DNA of 64,000 bases from Halobacillus kuroshimensis DSM 18393 (GCF_000425705.1 NZ_AUDY01000016.1:78757-142756); one strand, 5' to 3'; positions 25,793 through 34,014 are shown, numbered from the stretch's first letter. Notes: generated from the sequence alone by a model not told the origin. Translations and numbers: made by a program.

Positions 25793-26478
25793 TTGTGCTC
25801 CCTCCTTTCCAGTCTCTCAAAAGATTCGACAGGGCCGGAGGAAGACACAGAACCATTTTTCAACATGACGTATGTATCTGCCAGAGCTTTCACTTTGTCC
25901 AGCTGGTGAGTGGTCAGAATAATCGTCATGCCCTGTTCTTTTCTGCGAATCAACTCTTCTTCTAAATATTGACCAGCGTATACATCCAGGCCCATAAAAG
26001 GTTCGTCAATAAACAAAACAGGAACATCAGGGAGGAGGGCACAAATCGTCTGAACCTTCTGCCTCATCCCTTTAGATAACGCTTCTGGATAGTCATCCTT
26101 CTTGTCTGTGATTTCAAAGGCGTCCATATACCTATCAACTCTGGCTGCAAAGATATCTTCATCAATGGAGTAGCTCCGCCTGTATAGATCAAAATGCTGC
26201 CGGGTCGTTAGTTCACTGAACAGCAGCGGCTCTTCCGGGATATAACTGAATAAACGCTTATAGTTCTTCAAATGGTCATCCATGCTTTCCTGCTGAATCT
26301 TAATCAACCCCGATAGCTTTCCTCTCATACCAATCATCGTTTTCATCAACGTCGATTTGCCTGCTCCATTATGACCGACCAAGGCAAGGATTTCTCCAGG
26401 CCAAGCCTGAAGATTCACGTGTTGTAAGATCGGATTTCCGCCAATTTCCACTGAACAGTTCTCTACACGAAGTACCAA
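25789..26478 (-). CDS. ABC transporter ATP-binding protein, EcsA-like
   Basis: The 229-residue ATPase has Walker A GHNGAGKSTL (about 35-44), Q-loop region YIPEEPLLF, a degenerate signature ALSKGMRQK, Walker B VLFIDEPFMGLD and the switch TTHQL. The signature LSKGM is typical of drug and EcsA-type exporters. The start is a TTG at 26478 with GGAGGG seven bases upstream. It energises the permease encoded directly downstream. Confidence 0.9.
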   Translation of the reverse strand: MVLRVENCSVEIGGNPILQHVNLQAWPGEILALVGHNGAGKSTLMKTMIGMRGKLSGLIKIQQESMDDHLKNYKRLFSYIPEEPLLFSELTTRQHFDLYRRSYSIDEDIFAARVDRYMDAFEITDKKDDYPEALSKGMRQKVQTICALLPDVPVLFIDEPFMGLDVYAGQYLEEELIRRKEQGMTIILTTHQLDKVKALADTYVMLKNGSVSSSGPVESFERLERREHK

Positions 26479-26528
26479 GTATATCCCTCCTCGTACAATG
26501 GTTTACGTAATTTTCCAATAAAAAGTTT

Positions 26529-26567
26529 CAAAAAAATAAGCCCTCTCCTGTGTAAAGAGCGGGCTTA
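26529..26567 (-). terminator. Terminator after the parR-like gene
   Basis: TAAGCCC / GGGCTTA with internal CTCT / AGAG pairing and a minus-strand T run, just beyond the parR-like stop. Confidence 0.75.
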
Positions 26568-26570
26568 CGA

Positions 26571-27170
26571 TTATTGATTCATCCTAGAAAGAAAATCTCC
26601 GAGCAGGTCATCATCCTCTTCCTCGGTCTCCTCCGACGATTCCGCATCACGGAGGTCGTCCTGGAAATGGCCAAGGTCCAGTCCATCCAAATCATCGTCT
26701 CCGGTTGTATCCAACACCGGCTCCTGCACCTCTTCTCCTGCTTCCTCTCCGTCAGGAATAACGGGAACTTGAGGTTCATCAGATGCAGCGATTTCTTCCT
26801 GAAGATACAGGGCTTCATCTATATCATAAGCGCGGCTGTTCAGGGAAGCCAGTAGTGTTGTGGCACGAACCGGATCCATGATGAGTTGATGGAGGATACT
26901 GCCGATCAACGCTTCGGAATGTTCATGCTTCATCCAGTTTCTCTGCTCTTTCGACAAGGCTTTCGGAAGGGGAACTGTAATCGTTTCTTTATCCTTGGAA
27001 AGAGATTCATTCACTCCGTCCATAACGAACTGAGCAATACGGCTGGAAAAATTGCGCCGTTCCGTCTCTTTCAAATGCGACAATTGTTTCAATAAATGAT
27101 CCGGAGTGTCCGAGGGGACACGAAATGTAATCGACTGCCCCCGTTCGACACTTTTTCTAGATGAACTCAT
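26571..27170 (-). CDS. ParR-like DNA-binding adaptor of the actin-like segregation module
   Basis: The 199-residue protein has an N-terminal part (about 10-50) reading SITFRVPSDTPDHLLKQLSH then RNFSSRIAQFVMDGV, which fits a ribbon-helix-helix DNA-binding fold. The middle is helical, and the C-terminus is very acidic and ends in a short amphipathic helix DDLLGDFLSRMNQ. In plasmid ParMRC systems the small RHH partner binds the centromere and uses its C-terminus to hold the actin filament end. It follows the ParM-like gene by 11 bp with AAGGTGAT as RBS. The assignment is by context and fold pattern, not by clear sequence identity. Confidence 0.7.
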   Translation of the reverse strand: MSSSRKSVERGQSITFRVPSDTPDHLLKQLSHLKETERRNFSSRIAQFVMDGVNESLSKDKETITVPLPKALSKEQRNWMKHEHSEALIGSILHQLIMDPVRATTLLASLNSRAYDIDEALYLQEEIAASDEPQVPVIPDGEEAGEEVQEPVLDTTGDDDLDGLDLGHFQDDLRDAESSEETEEEDDDLLGDFLSRMNQ

Positions 27171-27181
27171 GAATGATCACC

Positions 27182-28372
27182 TTACTTGGAAGATCCGGCC
27201 TGTTGTTCCACTTTTTTATTCGCCGGTTCGGCTGGTTTTTTGTTCGTCTTACGGATAAAGTCGGAAATCAGCTTGTAATAAGCGTTTGCCATCATCCAGA
27301 TGCTCTCTTCCTCATCCTCGAAGAATTCAATATTAAATCCGTCCAGTTTATTGTTCAACATCTTGATATATTCCTTAAGAACGGCAGAACCTCCACCAAC
27401 AAAATAGCAGATTTCTGTCTGGGAATTTTTCTGCCACACATTGCGCAGGTAGCGGTATTGTTTCTTAGCCAGTTCAAGGAGAATACGATCAGTTATGTCG
27501 TGAACACTTGTACGGCTACCGCGAACCATAATGTGATGACGGTCGTTCTTCCTCGTAATAATATCTACTACGTCCCGGCGGCTGTCGAGTTCCACTCCAT
27601 GCTTCGTCAAAATTTCATCACGAATCATTTCCAGTGATTCAGATACACCGAGGTTGAAGCCCTGTGCTTTATCATCATCCACATTACGGTTGCGGATAAC
27701 CGCGATATCTGTGGATAATCCACCAATATCCTGTATAAGAATCTGCTTGTCCACAAGCTCCTTGTTAATAATGTTCAAATCATTATCCATAACAAGATTG
27801 ACATAGGCGGCGAACCCTTCCGGATAAACTTTCACTTCGTCAAACTTAAGGTTGACTTTCATCCCTTGATATTTAGGGGTTACTAAAAACTCAACCTGGT
27901 GGACAGATCCGAGGAGCTGGGAACGGTATCCTACGTCCTTCCCTTCTTTGACTTCACGAAGGGGAAGACCAGTACCGAGAGTATAGTTGGCTTCTACTAC
28001 ATTATTTTTAGCTTGCTGAGATCCTTTGCCAGAAACCGCATCAAGGGCAAGGGATGCAAACAGCATAATCAAAGTCTGATCTTCTTCCGATTTATAGCTG
28101 CCTGGATCAAGCTCGGTGGAGTTTGTTGTTTTCGTCGCTAGATTCCCTACGCGGTAAATCGCATTATTTTCCCTAAGGGCAGGGGAATGCACCCGAATAT
28201 GTAGATTATCGAGTGGATTTTTATCATCAAGATCCTCAATTCCGATAACCGGACGGTCTTCCAAATCTCTCGCTACCACGTTAGGAATATAAAGGGAAGA
28301 TTCCAGTTTCCCGAAATTTGCTTTCAAAGCATCATTACCGACATCGATCGCTGCAATTCTTGAATGTGTCAT
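27182..28372 (-). CDS. ParM/StbA-family actin-like ATPase
   Basis: The 396-residue protein has the actin-fold nucleotide motifs: phosphate-1 AAIDVGNDALKANFG (7-21), phosphate-2 QDIGGLSTDIAVI (214-226) and adenosine YFVGGGSAVLKEY (323-335). This set is typical of ParM/Alp-type bacterial actins that form dynamic filaments and push DNA apart. AAAAAGGAGAGC precedes the ATG. A SigA-like promoter and a repeat array lie directly upstream, and a small DNA-binding-type protein directly downstream, the layout of a type II (ParMRC) segregation locus. Its lysine-rich C-terminal tail (about 372-396) is unusual. Chromosomal location is inferred from the neighbours. Confidence 0.9.
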   Translation of the reverse strand: MTHSRIAAIDVGNDALKANFGKLESSLYIPNVVARDLEDRPVIGIEDLDDKNPLDNLHIRVHSPALRENNAIYRVGNLATKTTNSTELDPGSYKSEEDQTLIMLFASLALDAVSGKGSQQAKNNVVEANYTLGTGLPLREVKEGKDVGYRSQLLGSVHQVEFLVTPKYQGMKVNLKFDEVKVYPEGFAAYVNLVMDNDLNIINKELVDKQILIQDIGGLSTDIAVIRNRNVDDDKAQGFNLGVSESLEMIRDEILTKHGVELDSRRDVVDIITRKNDRHHIMVRGSRTSVHDITDRILLELAKKQYRYLRNVWQKNSQTEICYFVGGGSAVLKEYIKMLNNKLDGFNIEFFEDEEESIWMMANAYYKLISDFIRKTNKKPAEPANKKVEQQAGSSK

Positions 28373-28421
28373 AAACAGCTCTCCTTTTTATAAGTTATTA
28401 AAATGACCTCTCCTTAGTTAG

Positions 28422-28450
28422 AATCTATAAAACTATCAGAGAATAGTCAA
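28422..28450 (-). promoter_or_regulatory. Promoter of the parM-like operon
   Basis: On the minus strand TTGACT (28450-28445) and TAGATT (28427-28422) are 17 bp apart, 50 bp before the gene start. The repeat array begins about 20 bp upstream, so adaptor binding could repress this promoter, as ParR does at parC. Confidence 0.6.
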
Positions 28451-28472
28451 TCCTCCTTTTTTCGTGTTCATT

Positions 28473-28621
28473 TATGCACACAAGTAATCAAAAACGTATA
28501 CTTGTAAACAAAATTGCACACATGCCTATATGACAGCTTGTACACGCTTTTGTGTACATGAAAACATAAACGCAAACACTTTGTATTCTTTTTGTATACT
28601 TGCAAACAAAATTGTATACAT
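28473..28621. repeat. Iteron-like repeat array, candidate centromere (parC-like)
   Basis: Two 28-bp direct repeats, GTATACTTG..AAACAAAATTG..., at 28496-28523 and 28594-28621 are identical at 25 of 28 positions. Around and between them is a cluster of short TTGTRTACA-like units (TTG at 28502, 28514, 28538, 28550, 28581, 28592, 28600 and 28612), several spaced by about 11-12 bp, that is, on one face of the helix. The region has no gene and is AT-rich. Its place upstream of a ParM-like gene and a ParR-like partner makes it a candidate segregation site. Confidence 0.65.
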
Positions 28622-28710
28622 AAGAGCATTTTCATATTTTTTACATTTTTCAACACAAAATCACGGACTGAGTTATATTCGCCGTTTCTATAGAGTGGAC
28701 TAAGATAAGT

Positions 28711-28746
28711 AAAAAAAGACGATGCAGAAAGCATCGTCTTTTTTTA
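28711..28746 (-). terminator. Terminator of the intracellular protease gene
   Basis: AAAAAAAGACGATGC / GCATCGTCTTTTTTT, a perfect stem whose T run contains the stop codon of the protease gene. It can work in both directions. Confidence 0.88.
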
Positions 28747-29709
28747 CTGCTTCATATAAGTGCTGAACAAATCCTCCAATTTCTTCGTTAAAGCTAAAGT
28801 CATCAACCCATTGCCTTCAGCTGTTTTTGAGTATCCAAGAGGAGTCGTACGTTTGATAAGCTGGGAGAATATTTCTGATTCCGTCATCGATCGATTGAAT
28901 TGCTTCTCAACTAATGGAATAAGGAGAGCGAGTCCCCCGGAGACGTGAGGAGTGGCCATTGATGTACCTGAGAGCCTTGCATATTTTCCTTCTAAATAGG
29001 TGGAAAGGACATCAACTCCGGGAGCCACAAGGTCAAGCTGGGTGTTCGTATTTGTAAAATCAGCCAGTTCCCGCCGTTCATCTACGGCTCCTACTTGAAT
29101 GACTTCATTATATGCTCCAGGATATCCGTACTCCATAGTGTCTTCCCTGCCATCTCCCTCGTTGCCAGCAGCACAGACGACGGATACATCATGGCTGACA
29201 GCGTTTTTAACAGCTTCTCTTAAGGGTTTTGTATCTTGAGGACCTCCAAGTGACATCGATATCACTCTCACCCGTTCCTGATTAGGGCCTCTCCAGTTAA
29301 CGGCGTAATGGATGGCATCAATAATCCATTCATACTCCCCTCCCCCATCCTCTGATAGGACCTTTAAGATGAGAAGTTTTGACTTAGGTGCCGTTCCTAT
29401 GACACCTTCCCCATTCTCTACTGCAGCAATGGTCCCTGCTACATGTGTCCCATGGCCATTGTTGTCTGAGTAATTATCAGGGTCCCCTCCATAATCATCA
29501 GTAAAGTTATGTCCATCCACAATGTTCTCTTCGAGATCAGGATGATCAAGCTGACACCCTGTATCAATGATCGCTACAACGCTTCCAGCTCCTTGATCCG
29601 AATCTTCCCATAGGCTTTCAGCTTCCACCATCTGTATTCCCTTCGGACGCTCGTTTGTTGTTTCTAAAATTGCTTCCGTTCGGTAAGGAATCAATTTCAT
29701 CCGACTCAT
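28744..29709 (-). CDS. ispA: Intracellular subtilisin-family serine protease
   Basis: The 321-residue protein has no signal peptide and starts with the short ISP prosegment containing LIPYRTEAI, followed by the catalytic triad in [10 protein letters not shown] (Asp49), [10 protein letters not shown] (His86) and [11 protein letters not shown] (Ser250). Sequence resembles Bacillus IspA along its whole length, including MSLGGP and CAAGNEGDG. Such proteases act on cytoplasmic proteins in stationary phase. The ATG at 29709 fits the RBS GGAGGAGG; the ATG two codons upstream directly abuts it. The high acidic content suits a halophile cytoplasm. Confidence 0.93.
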   Translation of the reverse strand: MSRMKLIPYRTEAILETTNERPKGIQMVEAESLWEDSDQGAGSVVAIIDTGCQLDHPDLEENIVDGHNFTDDYGGDPDNYSDNNGHGTHVAGTIAAVENGEGVIGTAPKSKLLILKVLSEDGGGEYEWIIDAIHYAVNWRGPNQERVRVISMSLGGPQDTKPLREAVKNAVSHDVSVVCAAGNEGDGREDTMEYGYPGAYNEVIQVGAVDERRELADFTNTNTQLDLVAPGVDVLSTYLEGKYARLSGTSMATPHVSGGLALLIPLVEKQFNRSMTESEIFSQLIKRTTPLGYSKTAEGNGLMTLALTKKLEDLFSTYMKQ

Positions 29710-29862
29710 GGACATCCTCCTCCATTATGGTAAAGGGTGTTGATGTACATTCATGGAGTAATTCTTCCTTTCATTATAACATCCAAATATACCCACTTCG
29801 GAGGGTTTTTGAAATAAGGACCTTAGAATCATAAATGATATAAAGAACAATTGTATTTTATA

Positions 29863-29917
29863 TTGAATTCCAAGCAGAATTCAGTATAATAAAAGAAAAA
29901 AGTTCTTTATAAAGAAC
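29863..29917 (+). promoter_or_regulatory. Promoter and operator palindrome of the small cysteine-rich protein gene
   Basis: TTGAAT (29863-29868) and TATAAT (29885-29890) are 16 bp apart. A perfect 16-bp palindrome, GTTCTTTATAAAGAAC (29902-29917), follows near the expected transcription start, and a further AAAGAAC half-site is at 29842-29848. This looks like a repressor site of unknown owner. Confidence 0.6.
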
Positions 29918-29942
29918 AAATCATTAAGGAGTGACCTGCCTT

Positions 29943-30134
29943 ATGTACAGGAAGCTTTGCCATCACTGCCACAGGGCATCCTACAGCTGCCAGAACGACC
30001 ATTGGACCTGTCCCTTATGCGGCCAAGATTTAAGCCGTCAGGCACACTTACCCGCTCATTTACACACCACAGACCATCGAGGCATTAAACAATATGAAAA
30101 GCAGGCAGCGTTGACAGGGACATCAACGTTTTGA
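29943..30134 (+). CDS. Small cysteine/histidine-rich protein, probable zinc-binding
   Basis: The 63-residue protein (from the ATG at 29943) contains CHHCHRASYSC and CPLCGQDL, so about five cysteines and several histidines that could hold one or two zinc ions, and a histidine-rich HLPAHLHTTDH segment. AAGGAG lies 11 bases before the ATG; an in-frame GTG at 29931 overlaps it and is less likely. I do not recognise the family. It has its own promoter with a palindromic operator, which suggests a regulated small regulator or stress protein. Confidence 0.6.
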   Translation: MYRKLCHHCHRASYSCQNDHWTCPLCGQDLSRQAHLPAHLHTTDHRGIKQYEKQAALTGTSTF

Positions 30135-30140
30135 AAGTAT

Positions 30141-30176
30141 AAAAAAAAAGCTGCACCGATTCATATCGATGCAGCT
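30141..30176 (-). terminator. Terminator of the M23 peptidase gene
   Basis: AGCTGCACCGAT / ATCGATGCAGCT followed on the minus strand by a run of nine T. It lies ten bases beyond the peptidase stop and also closes the convergent small gene. Confidence 0.85.
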
Positions 30177-30185
30177 CCTTTCCCT

Positions 30186-31589
30186 TTATGGGAGATATTT
30201 TCTAGGGTTTACAGAGTTTGAACGGCTTCCATTCCAGGAACCTTCGTGAATTTCGAAGTGAAGGTGCTGCCCTGTAGAATCACCGGTACTTCCCATATTA
30301 CCTAGGAATTGGCCTTGAGAGACCGTTTGACCGGCAGATACAGCCGGTGTACTTCTCAAGTGTGCATAAACGGTTGTGAACGTCTGACCGTTCATATAGT
30401 GGGAAATCATAACCACGTTTCCATAACTGGATGAATAGTTAGCCCGGATAACTGTACCTGATGCGGACGCATGTATCGGAATCGTGCCTCCGGCAGCTAA
30501 ATCAATCCCTGAGTGAAGACGAGGTGTCCCATAAATCGGGTGGATTCGGTTGCGGTCATATTCAGATACGGCAGGTGCGTTAGCAGGCCAGATAAATCCT
30601 GAACTGTTGCTGCTGGATGATGAACTGGACGTGCTCTCAGACTCGCTTGAATCAGATGAGCTGGATTTATTTGAAGATGAAGAATTGGAGGAGGCACTGC
30701 TTACAGTCTCCTCTGCTTTTTCTTCCTCAGCCGCTTTTTCAGCTGCGGCTTTTTCTGCAGCGGCTTTTTCAGCTGCTGCCTTCTTTCTGGCTTCTTCTTC
30801 AGCTTTACGCTTCCGTTCAAGTTCCAGCTGGCGCTGGCGCTCGATTTCCTTCTCAATAGCGGCTTCCTGTGCAGCAAGTGTTTCCTGTTCTTCTTCCACG
30901 CTGACCATGTGGTTATGAGCATCTTCTTCTTCCTGCTCAAGCGTGGACATCAAGGCTTCTTTTTCTTCTTTCTTACTTTCAAGCTCCTGCTTTAATGTTT
31001 CAAGCTCGGACAATTTACTTTCAAGGGAAGACAATTCCTCTTCCACTTGGGCTTTCTTTTCTTCCACAGCCTGCTTATCAGCAAGATGCTCTTCCAGAAT
31101 TTCCTTATCCTGTGTAGCAATCGTGTTCAGGCTCATGACACGCTCCAGAAAGTTTCCGAAGCTTTCAGCGCCCATGAGAACATCAAGGTAATCCACGCTT
31201 CCACCGTTTTGATGCATGGATTTCACACGTTCTTTAAGAAGTTCATCACGCTCTTCAATGCGCTTTTCAAGCTCGGCAATTTCTTCTTTCAGCTGATCAA
31301 TGTTCTCTCTTGTCTGTGCGATTTCATTTTCTTTCGTCTGGATTTTATCCAGTGTATCCATCGTCTGCTCGTCCAGACGTGCAATCTCAGCATCTACTTC
31401 ATCCTGATCTTCCTGCAGTTCAGCGATTGTATCTTCTTTTTCCTGAATTTCCTGCTCATTTTCAGACTGCTGTTGTCTATTCTCTTCCAGTTTTTCCTGA
31501 TTTGTTTCAGCATTAACCGTTGTTGAAACAGGTAAACCGGATAGAATCAGACCGGCAGTAAGAGCGGCTGTAATGATTTTTGATTTCAC
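30186..31589 (-). CDS. Secreted coiled-coil M23 peptidase, EnvC/PcsB-like murein hydrolase or activator
   Basis: The 467-residue protein has a signal peptide (1-27, LILSGLPVSTTVNA), a long coiled coil (about 30-270) with AEKAAAEKAAAEKAA heptads at the end, a Ser-rich linker (about 292-325), and a C-terminal M23 domain. Zinc ligands are in HSGIDLAAGG and GQHLHFEIHEG. Such proteins cut peptidoglycan cross-links at the septum or side wall and are switched by FtsEX, whose FtsX subunit is encoded directly upstream (50 bp). The wall has D-Asp-type cross-bridges if the nearby cluster works as expected, so the substrate may be that bridge. Confidence 0.9.
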   Translation of the reverse strand: MKSKIITAALTAGLILSGLPVSTTVNAETNQEKLEENRQQQSENEQEIQEKEDTIAELQEDQDEVDAEIARLDEQTMDTLDKIQTKENEIAQTRENIDQLKEEIAELEKRIEERDELLKERVKSMHQNGGSVDYLDVLMGAESFGNFLERVMSLNTIATQDKEILEEHLADKQAVEEKKAQVEEELSSLESKLSELETLKQELESKKEEKEALMSTLEQEEEDAHNHMVSVEEEQETLAAQEAAIEKEIERQRQLELERKRKAEEEARKKAAAEKAAAEKAAAEKAAEEEKAEETVSSASSNSSSSNKSSSSDSSESESTSSSSSSSNSSGFIWPANAPAVSEYDRNRIHPIYGTPRLHSGIDLAAGGTIPIHASASGTVIRANYSSSYGNVVMISHYMNGQTFTTVYAHLRSTPAVSAGQTVSQGQFLGNMGSTGDSTGQHLHFEIHEGSWNGSRSNSVNPRKYLP

Positions 31590-31639
31590 TCTTCTTCCTC
31601 CCCCGATTCCTCACCTGTGTGTATGATTCATCTATTTTT

Positions 31640-32533
31640 CTAAACCTTCAAATACTTACGGATGGACGTAAAGCTTCCCCAAAGTCCAATGGTGACCCCC
31701 ATCAGGACAAGCAGGGCAGATACTTCAAAAACAAACGGGTAAACCGGCAGTAAGTCTATAAATAAAGTAGGGTATCTGGTCGTAATCTCATCGTAGAGAG
31801 CATCATAACCAAAGATCACAAGGGCGATAGGTAAAATCGACCCAAGAATTCCAATTAGGATACCTTCGAATAAGAAAGGCCAACGTATGAACCAATTGGT
31901 CGCCCCTACCATTTTCATAATCTCGATTTCACGTCCCCTGGCTACGATAGTGATCCTGATTGTATTCGCAATCAAAAACATCGCTGTAAATAAAAGCCCT
32001 GCGATAATCGCCAGCCCGACGTTTCTGGCTACATCCATAACGCTGAACAAACGTTCTACGGTCTCTTTGGCATACTCGACTTTGTCCACATTATCAAAAC
32101 TTTCAATCGTTTCAGCTACCTGAATCGTATCCTGTGGATCTGCCGTTTTCACCACGTATACGTCGTTCAATGGATTTTCATCTTTGAGAGATTCAAAGGC
32201 TTCCCCTTCATCTCCCATGCTATTGATCAGGTTATCCAGACCTTCATCCTTCGACTGGAAATTCACACTGGAAACACCCGATACGTCTTCCAATTGACCC
32301 TGCAGGTTCTCACGGCTTTCCTCATCTGCGGTACGCTCGATGAAAACACGGACTTCGACGTCTTCCTCAATCTGTTCTCCCATATCATTCAAGTTCAGGA
32401 GAAGTGTCGCGAAAACTCCGACAAGCAGAAGGGTTACGGTTACCGCTGAGATGGAGGCTACCGACATCCACTTGTTTCTCGTTATGTTTTTGACGCCTTC
32501 TTTTCCGTGCCGGCCGAACGTTTTAAATTTCAT
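31640..32533 (-). CDS. ftsX: Cell division protein FtsX
   Basis: The 297-residue protein has the FtsX layout: basic N-terminus KEGVKNITRNKWMSVASISA, first membrane helix (about 25-45), an extracellular domain (about 50-165) with VRVFIERTADEE, and three C-terminal helices with REIEIMKMVGATNWFIRWPF. FtsX passes the ATPase signal of FtsE to wall hydrolases. The start ATG at 32533 has CGGGGTGA upstream. FtsE is normally encoded directly upstream and overlapping, but no ftsE is found here. A separate promoter at 32680-32707 serves ftsX, so FtsE must be encoded elsewhere. Confidence 0.93.
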   Translation of the reverse strand: MKFKTFGRHGKEGVKNITRNKWMSVASISAVTVTLLLVGVFATLLLNLNDMGEQIEEDVEVRVFIERTADEESRENLQGQLEDVSGVSSVNFQSKDEGLDNLINSMGDEGEAFESLKDENPLNDVYVVKTADPQDTIQVAETIESFDNVDKVEYAKETVERLFSVMDVARNVGLAIIAGLLFTAMFLIANTIRITIVARGREIEIMKMVGATNWFIRWPFLFEGILIGILGSILPIALVIFGYDALYDEITTRYPTLFIDLLPVYPFVFEVSALLVLMGVTIGLWGSFTSIRKYLKV

Positions 32534-32679
32534 AATTCCTGTCACCCCGGCACTTCTGATTTATAACGGTTTGAAAGTCCCTCATTCTGCCTGCGTCTTC
32601 GGTTATACGGTGATGCGTTTCAAACAATTTCTATCACTTCCTACCAATCTTTCATATTTGTTGATCTATGTTGTAAAAA

Positions 32680-32707
32680 ATTATGTAGTCTCGGTCGTCT
32701 CGTTCAA
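32680..32707 (-). promoter_or_regulatory. Likely promoter of ftsX
   Basis: On the minus strand TTGAAC (32707-32702) and CATAAT (32685-32680) are 16 bp apart, about 150 bp before ftsX. The 32534-32914 gap holds no gene that I can support. Confidence 0.45.
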
Positions 32708-32785
32708 TTACCCTACTAATTATATCAAATATATTCGCTAAATAAAGACAAATTATTATTACATTTGTGTTTCATAAGTTTACAG

Positions 32786-32812
32786 AACCCTGTAATATCA
32801 GGGTTTCTTTTC
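32786..32812 (+). terminator. Orphan terminator-like hairpin
   Basis: GAACCCTG / CAGGGTTTC followed by TTTT on the plus strand. No plus-strand gene ends here, so its function is unclear. Confidence 0.4.
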
Positions 32813-32883
32813 GACATCATCCGTCATATCCAGGAGTCGTTACAGGTAAATATAATCAGGCCTTCAGACCCTGTCTATGCATA

Positions 32884-32924
32884 AAAAAATAAGCTGTCCT
32901 GGTAGAAAGACAGCTTATTTTTTC
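32884..32924 (-). terminator. Terminator of the cross-bridge operon
   Basis: AAATAAGCTGTC / GACAGCTTATTT with T runs on both outer sides. The stem includes the stop codon of the last gene of the operon. Confidence 0.85.
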
Positions 32925-33202
32925 AGGTGATGGTTCTTTAATTTTTCAATTTCCCTCTTGAGCTGGAGGTTTTCCCATACAACGCAATCGTACGACTTCC
33001 TCGTCCGGGCGTCCGGATCCAGGTTTACTTCGTACCATGATTTTCGGAGCACGGCATCCACCGGGCTCGTCTGTTTAATCTCAGCGGAAGGGTAGAGTTT
33101 CTTGAGACGGGTCACCTCTTTTTCAGACAAGCGGAGTTCCCTGAAGAAGATACCTTCTTGAAATGACTCGACCAAGAAGCGCTCAAACGCTTTTTTTGCC
33201 AA
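32915..33202 (-). CDS. Small conserved-looking protein, unknown
   Basis: The 95-residue charged protein starts MAKKAFERFLVESFQEGIFF and ends in a coiled-coil-like NLQLKREIEKLKNHHLKK. It is mostly helical, with no membrane segment or signal peptide, and I do not recognise a domain. The start is a TTG at 33202 with AGGGGGA upstream. It is 56 bp behind the aspartate racemase gene and shares the operon terminator, so it may assist wall synthesis, but this is only context. Confidence 0.7.
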   Translation of the reverse strand: MAKKAFERFLVESFQEGIFFRELRLSEKEVTRLKKLYPSAEIKQTSPVDAVLRKSWYEVNLDPDARTRKSYDCVVWENLQLKREIEKLKNHHLKK

Positions 33203-33258
33203 TGCCTTTCCCCCTCGAGTAAATCGTCTTAGTTATATATAAGACGAAACGGGAAAGT

Positions 33259-33969
33259 TCATGACTTCTGGAATACAGATTCTTTTACTACGGCATGGGC
33301 TACGACTTCCATAGGATCAAGCAGCGGCACTGGAAGATGGTATGGTTTTAGAACCAGACCGATTTCTGTGCATCCGGAAATGATCACTTCTGCGCCCTGA
33401 TCGAGCAGTTCCTCAGCAGCAGCTTTTAAAAGGGAAAGCGGTTCTGCATCCGTGTTGCCGCTTTTAATGCCATTGCTTCCATAGATGGATTCCATCACTT
33501 TCTCGGTCTGTGTCACCGGGCGGGGTTCAATAACATCAAGGTGACCAAGGTGTTTTTTGAACAATCCGGTCTGCAGTGTGCCGGACGTTGCAAGCACACC
33601 GATTTTCCGAACGCCGGGATAATGATCCTCGATATATTTTTTCAACTCTTCAAAAGCGTTCATAAGTGGAAAGGATACGGCTTTTTGAACGTCGTCGATG
33701 AAATAATGGGCTGTCATGCATGGAATACAAGCCACATCCACATTCACTTTTTCCAGGTTCTTAGCGGCATCGATCATTTGCGGGACAGGGTTTTCCCCGC
33801 GGCCGGAAATGGCCGCAGTACGGTCCGGGATTTTGGCGTTGCTGTCAATAATCACACGGTAATGATCCTGATCCTTTTCGGCCTGTGTAGCGCGGATAAT
33901 CTTCATATAATATTCAGCCGTTGCCTCAGGTCCCATACCCCCGAGTATGCCGATAATTTTGTCGTTCAT
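33259..33969 (-). CDS. Aspartate/glutamate racemase family enzyme
   Basis: The 236-residue protein has the Asp/Glu racemase signature IGILGGMGPEATAEYY (5-20), the first catalytic cysteine in ACIPCMTAHYF (C84) and the second in VIISGCTEIGL (C200). These act as the two bases that invert the alpha-carbon of aspartate. The ATG at 33969 follows GGAGGCAG. It sits 45 bp after the Mur-ligase gene and in one operon with an ATP-grasp D-aspartate ligase candidate, so it most likely supplies D-Asp for peptidoglycan cross-bridges. Glutamate racemase activity is a lesser alternative. Confidence 0.88.
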   Translation of the reverse strand: MNDKIIGILGGMGPEATAEYYMKIIRATQAEKDQDHYRVIIDSNAKIPDRTAAISGRGENPVPQMIDAAKNLEKVNVDVACIPCMTAHYFIDDVQKAVSFPLMNAFEELKKYIEDHYPGVRKIGVLATSGTLQTGLFKKHLGHLDVIEPRPVTQTEKVMESIYGSNGIKSGNTDAEPLSLLKAAAEELLDQGAEVIISGCTEIGLVLKPYHLPVPLLDPMEVVAHAVVKESVFQKS

Positions 33970-34014
33970 CGTCTGCCTCCTTACAAAAGACCCGATACGT
34001 GGCTGAGAAGCCAT

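Noticed and set aside
26571..28621. Reading the window as a large plasmid because of the ParM-like gene
   Set aside because: No replication initiator or other plasmid gene is present, and the flanks are housekeeping genes such as ftsX, gltBD and the glycogen operon.
32534..32640. Possible remnant of ftsE directly upstream of ftsX
   Set aside because: A 30-codon open stretch reaches into ftsX, but its residues do not resemble the FtsE C-terminus and a stop precedes it.
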